From Flavobacteriales bacterium (lineage in GTDB: Bacteria; Bacteroidota; Bacteroidia; JANQJC01), in the NCBI GenBank assembly GCA_028281825.1, contig JANQJC010000124.1, positions 21,442-85,441 of the forward strand: a DNA stretch of 64,000 nt, read 5' to 3'. Below are positions 35,571-43,500 of the stretch, in pieces (position 1 is the stretch's first letter; each line of letters starts with the position of its first letter). A program made the translations under genes and the position numbers. A model generated the notes under the pieces. That model saw nothing but the letters and a program-made list of their open reading frames with translations, was not told where the DNA came from and ran no database searches.

Positions 35571-35683
35571 CGCCAAATTATTTACTTTTGAAGTCCGCTA
35601 AATAACAGAGAGTGTTTTATTTGTAATGATTTATTAGTTATTTTAGCGCCCGAACAAAACAGAAAACAACACCAATTTAGACT

Positions 35684-37699
35684 ATGAAAGTTTTCAAGAA
35701 ATTATTTGCTGGAGTGCTTATCGCAGGGATGGCCCTTAACGCAACAGCCCAAAGCAACCAACTAACAAAAGCGCAGGGTGCTTATGACGCACAACAGTAT
35801 GCTGAAGCAATTACCCTTTTTAAAGCCGCTTATAAAAAGGAAGATGACAAGCCAACAAAAGCAGAGATAATTTTTAAAACAGCAGATTGCTACCGCAAGA
35901 TTGATGAGCACAAGCAGGCTGAGATTTGGTACAAAAAAGCTATCAGGGTCAAATACCCAGAGCCAATTGTACACTTGTACTATGCTGATGCGATGAAAAA
36001 TCAAGGCAAGTATGAAGAAGCAATAGTTGAATACAATAAATATGCTGAGTTAGCATCTGGAGATCCAAGAGGCGCTAATGGCGCGGAAGCTTGTGCTTTG
36101 GCCAAAAAATGGATTGACAACCCAACTCGCTATGAGATTGAGAACGTTGCTCAAATCAATGGAAGGCTGAATGATTTCTCACCAACTTATGCTTCAAAAA
36201 ACTACAAAGAATTGGTGTTTACCTCATCTCGCGATGATGCTTCAGGTAAAGAAGTAGATGGCTGGACCGGTGAAAGCTTTACTGACCTTTTTGAGACTAA
36301 GATTGACAGAAAAGGAAAATGGAGCAAGCCTTCTCCATTGGATGTAACCGTTAACTCTATATATAACGAAGGTGCTTCTGCATTGACTCCTAAGGGAAAT
36401 GTGATGTACTTTACTCGTTGCTCAAAAGCCAAAAAAGAAGCAATGGGTTGTGATATATTCAAGTCAAAGGCACAAGGCAGCAAATGGTCTGAGCCTGAGT
36501 TGTTGCCATTCTTCGCTAATGAGAATGACACAACTAAAAAATTGGTAACTAATGGTCACCCAGCGATTGATGAAGAAGAGTCTATTATCCTTTTTGCTTC
36601 TGACAACCCAGAAGGTGGTCTTGGCGGTAAAGATATCTGGATGGCTAAATGGGATGAAGAAAAGAAAAGATGGGGTAAGCCAATCAATCTTGGCTCAACT
36701 ATCAATACGCCAGGTGATGAGATGTATCCATTCCTTCACGCTGATGGCACGCTCTACTTCTCTTCAAACGGCCACATGGGCATGGGAGGCTGGGATATCT
36801 TCAAAGCTGAGAAGCTTGGAGAAGACAGTTGGGGTAACGTTACTAACATGAGGTACCCAATCAACTCTGAGGGTGATGATTTTGGTATTATCTTTGAAAA
36901 AGAGGCTGAGAAAGGGTATTTTACTTCTAACAGAAAAGGTGGAAAAGGTGGTGATGATATCTATTCATTCATCTTGCCACAATTGATATTCTCACTGCAA
37001 GGTGTTGTAACTGATGAGAAAAGCACTAAGCCGATTGAAGGTGCTACTGTATCTATTGTAGGTACTGATGGTGCTTCTCTAGAGACTACTACCGATGGCT
37101 CTGGTTACTACAAGTTTGATATCGCACCAGCTACCTCATACGTAATCACAGCTGGCCACCCAGATTACTTGAAAAAGACTGGTAAGACTACTACAGTTGG
37201 ACTAGAAGAAGACAAAGCGTTGGTTCACGATTTCCAATTGCAACCAATAGACAAGCCAATTGCCCTTCCTAACATTTACTATGACTTGGGAGACTGGAAA
37301 CTTCGTCCTGAGTCAAAGGTAGCACTAGATGGTCTGGTAACTACTCTTAACGAGAACCCGACTATTGTAATTGAGCTTGCTTCGCATACGGATACACGTG
37401 CGAGTGATGCTTATAACCTTACACTATCTCAAAAGCGTGCACAGTCAGTTGTGGACTACCTGATTGAGAATGGTATTGACCCTGACAGGTTGGTAGCGAA
37501 AGGTTATGGTGAGTCTACTCCAAGAACAATAGACAAAGACTTTTCCTTCTTTAAGAAGGGTGATGTAATCAATGATGCTTTCATCAACAAGTACAAAAAT
37601 GATGAGCAAAAATTTGAGGAAGCACACCAGTTGAACAGGAGAACTGAGTTTAGCGTATTAAGAAAAGACTTCGTTCCAAAAGAAAAGCCAAAGCAATAG
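35684..37699 (+). CDS. PorE-like OmpA-family protein (TPR, beta-propeller, CRD, OmpA)
   Basis: The 671-residue protein has a signal peptide (residues 1-22, FAGVLIAGMALNATAQ), TPR repeats (about 25-140), a PD40/WD40-like propeller (about 150-430; repeats such as SIILFASDNPEGGLGGKDI and TLYFSSNGHMGMGGWDIFK), a carboxypeptidase-regulatory domain (about 435-510, LQGVVTDEKSTKPIEGATV), and a C-terminal OmpA-like peptidoglycan-binding domain (about 530-650, ELASHTDTRASDAYNLTLSQ followed by KRAQSVVDYL). This order and length match P. gingivalis PorE, which links the T9SS to peptidoglycan. Bacteroidota have several paralogues with this layout, so the T9SS role is likely but not certain. It is in the periplasm or outer membrane. 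It is bounded by terminators on both sides. Confidence 0.87.
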   Translation: MKVFKKLFAGVLIAGMALNATAQSNQLTKAQGAYDAQQYAEAITLFKAAYKKEDDKPTKAEIIFKTADCYRKIDEHKQAEIWYKKAIRVKYPEPIVHLYYADAMKNQGKYEEAIVEYNKYAELASGDPRGANGAEACALAKKWIDNPTRYEIENVAQINGRLNDFSPTYASKNYKELVFTSSRDDASGKEVDGWTGESFTDLFETKIDRKGKWSKPSPLDVTVNSIYNEGASALTPKGNVMYFTRCSKAKKEAMGCDIFKSKAQGSKWSEPELLPFFANENDTTKKLVTNGHPAIDEEESIILFASDNPEGGLGGKDIWMAKWDEEKKRWGKPINLGSTINTPGDEMYPFLHADGTLYFSSNGHMGMGGWDIFKAEKLGEDSWGNVTNMRYPINSEGDDFGIIFEKEAEKGYFTSNRKGGKGGDDIYSFILPQLIFSLQGVVTDEKSTKPIEGATVSIVGTDGASLETTTDGSGYYKFDIAPATSYVITAGHPDYLKKTGKTTTVGLEEDKALVHDFQLQPIDKPIALPNIYYDLGDWKLRPESKVALDGLVTTLNENPTIVIELASHTDTRASDAYNLTLSQKRAQSVVDYLIENGIDPDRLVAKGYGESTPRTIDKDFSFFKKGDVINDAFINKYKNDEQKFEEAHQLNRRTEFSVLRKDFVPKEKPKQ

Positions 37700-37715
37700 C
37701 TTAAATAAAATAATT

Positions 37716-37755
37716 AAAAGTCCCGTGGCCTAGCAAGTGCTTCGGGGCTTTTTTG
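37716..37755 (+). terminator. Intrinsic terminator between the PorE-like gene and purM
   Basis: AAAAGTCCCG (37716-37725) pairs with CGGGGCTTTT (37743-37752) with one wobble pair and a 17-base loop, followed by further T residues (TTGTTTTC). It ends just before the purM start. Confidence 0.78.
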
Positions 37756-37765
37756 TTTTCAAAAG

Positions 37766-38932
37766 ATGAGTACATTTAAGTATACCCAAAGAGGAGTTTC
37801 GGCTGATAAAGAAGATGTGCATGAGGCCATTAAAGGACTCGAGAAGGGACTTTATCCCAATGCTTTTTGCAAGATATTGCCAGACATTGTAGGTCATGAT
37901 GATAACTATTGCAATGTGATGCACGCTGATACTGCTGGCACCAAGCCTTCCCTAGCCTATATGTATTGGAAAGAGACTGGTGACAATAGTGTGTGGAAGG
38001 GCATCATACAGGATGCCATGATTATGAATATCGATGACCTGATATGTGTGGGTATAACAGATGATATCGTGCTTTCTTCTACTATCGGCAGGAATAAGAA
38101 CTATATCACAGGTGAGGTTGTAAAACACCTGATACAAGGCACTGCCCAATATATTGAAGAACTGCGCGAGTATGGTGTAAACATTTACTTATCAGGTGGT
38201 GAGACCGCGGATGTAGGCGATATCGTGAGAACCCTGGATGTGGGTTTTACTGCTTTTGCCCGCGCCAAAAGGGAAGACATCATTGAAGTGGATATACGAG
38301 ATGGTGATGTGATAGTGGGCTTGGCTTCTTTTGGGCAGGCTACTTATGAAGACGAGTATAACAGTGGAATGGGCAGTAATGGGCTTACTTCAGCAAGGCA
38401 TGATGTATTCCATAAACTATTGGCTGAAAAGTATCCCGAGAGCTTTGACCCATCAGTGCCAATGGATTTGGTATATGCAGGAAGCCGTTCATTGACCGAA
38501 AAGAATGATGAGATGCCCCTTAACGCCGGAAAGTTAGTACTCTCCCCTACCCGCACCTATGCCCCTATCATTAAGCAGGTGTTGGATAAGCATAGAAAAG
38601 AGATACACGGCATTGTGCATTGCAGTGGGGGAGGACAAACCAAAGTACTTCATTTTGCCAAGGATATTCATATCACGAAAAATAATTTATTTGATACCCC
38701 ACCTCTTTTCCAGTTAATCCAAGAAGAGTCAAAAACGGATTGGAAGGAGATGTACAAGGTGTTTAACATGGGACACAGAATGGAGTTGTATGTTCCTCTA
38801 GAAATTGCTGAGTCTATCATTGAGATTTCAAAATCGTTTAATGTAGATGCCCAGATAGTAGGCAAATGTGAGAAACATTCAGGTAAAAAACTGACTATCC
38901 GCTCAGGATACGGTGAATTCAATTACGAATAA
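37766..38932 (+). CDS. purM: Phosphoribosylformylglycinamidine cyclo-ligase (AIR synthase)
   Basis: The 388-residue protein is a PurM-type AIR synthase, in the longer variant seen in Bacteroidota. Seen: [19 protein letters not shown] at the start, [18 protein letters not shown] (the nucleotide-binding loop), [40 protein letters not shown] and [18 protein letters not shown]. It closes the imidazole ring in step five of purine synthesis with ATP. purL, the step before it, lies about 9 kb away in the same direction but not in the same transcript. The stop is two bases before the prfA start, so both are probably co-transcribed. Confidence 0.93.
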   Translation: MSTFKYTQRGVSADKEDVHEAIKGLEKGLYPNAFCKILPDIVGHDDNYCNVMHADTAGTKPSLAYMYWKETGDNSVWKGIIQDAMIMNIDDLICVGITDDIVLSSTIGRNKNYITGEVVKHLIQGTAQYIEELREYGVNIYLSGGETADVGDIVRTLDVGFTAFARAKREDIIEVDIRDGDVIVGLASFGQATYEDEYNSGMGSNGLTSARHDVFHKLLAEKYPESFDPSVPMDLVYAGSRSLTEKNDEMPLNAGKLVLSPTRTYAPIIKQVLDKHRKEIHGIVHCSGGGQTKVLHFAKDIHITKNNLFDTPPLFQLIQEESKTDWKEMYKVFNMGHRMELYVPLEIAESIIEISKSFNVDAQIVGKCEKHSGKKLTIRSGYGEFNYE

Positions 38933-38934
38933 AA

Positions 38935-40008
38935 ATGCTGGACAAACTAAGAGAAATAGCCAAGCGTTGGGAAGATATTGGTGAGCAATTGGGTAACCCT
39001 GAGGTTGCTGCTGACATGAAGAAATTTGTTCAGCTCAATAAGGATTACAAGGAGCTTGAGCCAATAGTAGAAGCCTATAAAAAATACAAAGCCCTAACGG
39101 ATAGTATTACCGAGGCCAAGGAAATTCTTGAAACAGAGAAGGATGAAGAAATGCGGGAGCTTGCCAAGGAAGAGCTGGATATGGCGGAAGAAGAGCTGCC
39201 CAAATTGGAGGAAGAAGTTAAGCTATTGCTAGTACCGAAAGACCCTGAAGATAGAAAGCCCGCCATAGTTGAGATACGTGCTGGAACAGGCGGTGATGAA
39301 GCCAGTATTTTTGCCGGTGACCTATACAGGATGTACACCAAGTATTGCATGTCAAGAGGTTGGAAAACCGAATTAATGGATGCTTCTGAGGGCACTTCAG
39401 GGGGGTATAAAGAGGTGATTTTTAAAGTGGATACCGATGGCGCTTATGGTGATTTTAAGTATGAGGGAGGTGTGCATCGTGTGCAGCGTGTGCCAGCTAC
39501 TGAAACCCAAGGGCGTGTGCATACATCAGCGGCATCAGTGGTGGTGATGCCTGAAGCGGATGAGTTTGACGTGGAAATTAACATGAATGATGTTCGCAAG
39601 GATACTTTCTGCTCATCAGGGCCTGGTGGACAGTCTGTGAACACTACCTACTCAGCCATACGATTGACACATATACCAACAGGTATCGTTGCATCGTGTC
39701 AAGACCAAAAATCACAGATTAAAAACTTTGAAAAGGCCTTATCTGTATTGCGTTCCAGGATATACGAGGTGCAATTGAAAGAGCATCTTGACCAGGTATC
39801 TGCCAAACGCAAAACGATGGTTTCCACTGGAGACAGGTCAGCCAAAATACGTACCTACAACTATCCGCAAAGCCGAATAACCGACCACAGGATAAACCTG
39901 ACTTTATACAACCTTTCAAATTTTATGGAAGGGGATATACAAGAGGTTATTGATGCCCTGAAAGTTGCAGAAAACGCAGAGAGACTGAAGGAAGGGGAAA
40001 CAATTTAA
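38935..40008 (+). CDS. prfA: Peptide chain release factor 1
   Basis: The 357-residue protein carries the peptidyl-hydrolysis motif GGQ at residues 231-233 ([20 protein letters not shown]) and the RF1-type stop-codon recognition motif P-A-T in [17 protein letters not shown], which reads UAA and UAG. RF2 would have SPF there instead. The N-terminal coiled-coil domain (about 1-100) is rich in Glu and Lys. The Gln of GGQ is the usual target of methylation by PrmC. It follows purM after two bases. It frees finished proteins from the ribosome. Confidence 0.97.
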   Translation: MLDKLREIAKRWEDIGEQLGNPEVAADMKKFVQLNKDYKELEPIVEAYKKYKALTDSITEAKEILETEKDEEMRELAKEELDMAEEELPKLEEEVKLLLVPKDPEDRKPAIVEIRAGTGGDEASIFAGDLYRMYTKYCMSRGWKTELMDASEGTSGGYKEVIFKVDTDGAYGDFKYEGGVHRVQRVPATETQGRVHTSAASVVVMPEADEFDVEINMNDVRKDTFCSSGPGGQSVNTTYSAIRLTHIPTGIVASCQDQKSQIKNFEKALSVLRSRIYEVQLKEHLDQVSAKRKTMVSTGDRSAKIRTYNYPQSRITDHRINLTLYNLSNFMEGDIQEVIDALKVAENAERLKEGETI

Positions 40009-40041
40009 TGCAACAATGCCCAGGGTGTGATATTTTCGTCG

Positions 40042-40060
40042 AACACACGGTGTTTTTTTC
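40042..40060 (+). terminator. Weak terminator candidate after prfA
   Basis: A short stem AACAC/GTGTT with a three-base loop is followed by seven T residues. The stem is only five pairs, so this is uncertain. Confidence 0.35.
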
Positions 40061-40119
40061 TAAATTTACTTGCTTTTTGCAGCCACAATAAGGTTGGTTA
40101 CTATCGACATAATAACATT

Positions 40120-40548
40120 ATGAGAAAACTTTTATTTATTGCCGTAGCTTTACTGTTGACTCCTACTTCGGAGTTATTTGCCCAATCACAAAACGATGGA
40201 TGGGAGCATGTATTTCTTTTGGTTTCAGGTCATAATGAACTTGATGGTGTGAAAGCCTGGTTCAAAAAAGAGAATTGCGACGGTGAAGCTGTAATCCTTT
40301 TGAAGTTTACTAATACCAACGCCAATGCAGTTACGGTATCATGGTACAATGCCGCGTTTTCGCAGGATTTGAAATGGACGATGCACGAAGAAGTGACTCA
40401 TAGCACCGTGGTGGGCGCTGGAGAAACCGTAACTGGCAGTTGCATTACTTCCGATGAGTTGTTTGTTCCAATATCCAACTTTTATGATGACCCATCTCAA
40501 TTCAAGAGATTTTCTACCAATAACCTCATCGTTCAACCACTAAGATAA
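40120..40548 (+). CDS. Small exported protein of unknown function
   Basis: From the ATG at 40120 the product has 142 residues with a signal peptide (MRKLLFIAVALLLTPTSELFAQ). The mature 120 residues are predicted to be mostly beta strand (EAVILLKFTNTNANAVTVSW, WTMHEEVTHSTVVGAGETVT) with two Cys, at KKENC and GSC, which may form a disulfide. I do not recognise a family. The frame is open 31 codons earlier, but that stretch is not a signal peptide and 40120 is the natural start. It directly precedes the giant T9SS cargo gene (18 bases), so the two may be expressed together. Confidence 0.78.
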   Translation: MRKLLFIAVALLLTPTSELFAQSQNDGWEHVFLLVSGHNELDGVKAWFKKENCDGEAVILLKFTNTNANAVTVSWYNAAFSQDLKWTMHEEVTHSTVVGAGETVTGSCITSDELFVPISNFYDDPSQFKRFSTNNLIVQPLR

Positions 40549-40566
40549 TTTGCAGGAGATAATAAA

Positions 40567-43500
40567 ATGAAGTTACTTGTACGAATTAGTTTAACCCTAG
40601 CCGTTCTATTTTCACTAGCAACGGCAGCCGTTGCCCAGCAAACCACTTCCATTACATTATTCTACAACGGTGCACAAGCCCAGGGGTGTTGTAATGTTTG
40701 TGGCACTGACTACTGGTGCGTTAACAACAACCCTTTTGGTGGTTGCGGAACACCTAACCCTACCTGGTCACTGAACTTTACTGACCCAGTGCCTGCTGGT
40801 AATATTATTACCGATGTATCTGCCACTTTTTATGTAGCCGACTGTGATGCCAGTTCAATGCCAGCATCTATCAATTCTACTTCTATCGGCTCGGCACCAA
40901 TTGGTGGTTCATGCTTATGTGGTACTTGTAACGGAAGGACAGCTACCCGTAGTTTTGGTTGTAATGGTATTACGGGATATACTTATGGAGCTACTAACTC
41001 ATTAACGGTATCACCTAATGGCAGTGTATGTATACAAAGGGTAACACTTACTTTTACTTATATACAACCAACTCCACAGCCTGCAGCTGGTAATAACGGA
41101 CCAATATGTTCAGGACAAAACTTGCAGTTGACTGCTAGCCCAATAGCCGGAGCTTCATATAGCTGGACTGGACCTAGCGGATTTACATCCAATCAACAAA
41201 ACCCAACTATTGGTGGTGTACAATCATTCAACGCTGGCACCTATCAAGTAACAGCTACAATAGATGGCTGCCCTGGCCCGACAGCAACAACCACAGTTAA
41301 CGTACTCTCTACACCAAGTACCCCAACTGCATCTAATGATGGACCATTGTGTATTGGTGGTGACTTGCAGTTGAGCGCGACTACCGTGCCAGGTGCTAGT
41401 TACTCATGGACTGGACCTAATAACTTTACCTCTAACCAACAGAACCCAAGTATTAGTAATGTTACTCCATCACAGGGAGGTACTTATACTGTAACTGCCA
41501 ATGCCAATGGCTGCAACAGTGGAACAAGCACTACGGTAGTTACCATTAGCCCTGCACCAACCGCCCCTGCGGTGAGTAATAATGGGCCAGTGTGCGCGGG
41601 ACAAGATGTAAACCTGACGGCTACCACTATTCCAGGAGCGACCTATAGCTGGACAGGACCCAACAATTATACTTCAAGCCAGCAAAATCCTACAATAACT
41701 GGCATCCCACTATCAGGTGCGGGAACCTATAGCGTTTCAGCAACGGTAAATGGTTGCCAGGGTAATTCAGCATCAACCACCGTGAATGTATTAAATGCTC
41801 CATCAGCGCCAGCGGTAAGCAATAACACGCCGATTTGTGCCGGACAAACCTTAAACCTTTTTGCAGCATCTGTCTCAGGCGCTATCTACAGTTGGACGGG
41901 GCCTAATGGATGGACATCATCAAGCCAAAACCCAGTGAGGGCAAATGCCAATGCTACTATGGCTGGCACCTACACATTGATTATAACGGTAGCTGGATGC
42001 CCTAGTCAACCTATAACTACCGAAGTATTTATTGGGGATGCAGTTACCCCACCAACAGCGAGCAGTAATACTCCAATATGTACTGGAGGTACTTTGAACC
42101 TTAGTACTGGCACCTTTCCTGGTGCTACTTATCAATGGACGGGGCCCAGTGGTTTCTCTTCTACCGACCAAAACCCTGTTTTGCCTAATGTAAACACAAA
42201 CAACCAGGGTACCTACTCAGTGATAGTTGACTTCGGCTCATGTGGTAGTGCAATAGGCTCTACTTCAGTAACCGTAAATTCAACCCCTGCTACACCAACA
42301 GCGGGAAGCAATAGCCCATTATGTGTTGGTTCTACGCTTAACCTCACTGCTGCTAATATATCAGGCGCAACTTACAGTTGGACAGGACCAGACGGGTTTA
42401 CATCAACTAGTCAAAACCCAAGTATAAGCAACGTTACGGGTGCAGCTGCAGGTACTTACACGGTGACTGCCACAAGAAACGGTTGTACCAGCACATCGTC
42501 GGTAACTGTTTCAATTGGTAGTATACCCGAGGCACCAAATGCTGCTAATAATGGTCCTCTTTGTGTGGGTGAAACTTTAAACCTAACTGCTGACACCATA
42601 TCGGGAGTGACTTATTCATGGACCGGGCCAAACAGTTATTCATCAGGGCAGCAAAATCCAAGTATTAGCAATGTGACTACTTCAGTGGCTGGTACCTATA
42701 CCGTAATTGCGACATTGGGTAATTGTGCGAGTGCATCAAGTTCAACCACGGTAGTTGTAAACACCATTCCCGCTTCACCTACCACAGGCAATAACAGCCC
42801 ACTTTGTGCAGGTAATGACCTTAACCTGACGGCTAGTACAGTTTCAGGAGCAACATACAGCTGGACAGGGCCTAATGGTTACACTTCAAGCCAGCAAAAC
42901 CCAACCATATTAGCCGCTACCACAAATGATGCGGGTACTTACTTTGTATCAACCAGCGCGAATGGTTGTTCATCCAATGCAGTGCCGACAACAGTTATCA
43001 TTAACTCTGTTCCATCATCACCTATAGCTGGCAGTAACAGCCCTATTTGTGAAGGACAAGACCTTAACCTTACTGCAAGTACGGTTTCTGGGGCAACTTA
43101 TTTATGGATAGGACCCAATGGATTTGCTTCACCACTGCAAAACCCAACTATAAGCAATGCCACGGCAGCTGCGTCAGGTCAGTATACCGTTACTGCCACC
43201 GTGAATGGTTGTACCAGTTCATCAGGTACCAGCCAGCAAGGTATAGTGGATGTAATTGTAACTCCAATACCTTCTGCACCAGGAGCAGGCAGCAACAGCC
43301 CTGTATGTGAAGGTGATACCATTAGTTTAGGAGCAGGCACCATTAGCGGTGCTACCTATAGCTGGACAGGGCCTAATGGCTTTACTTCTACTTCTCAGTA
43401 TCCAGAAATTCCGAATGCGACTAATGCGAATGCTGGTACTTATATGGTTACGGCCTCAGTGAATGGATGCACAGGTTCTTCGAGCAGCACCAGTGTTACC

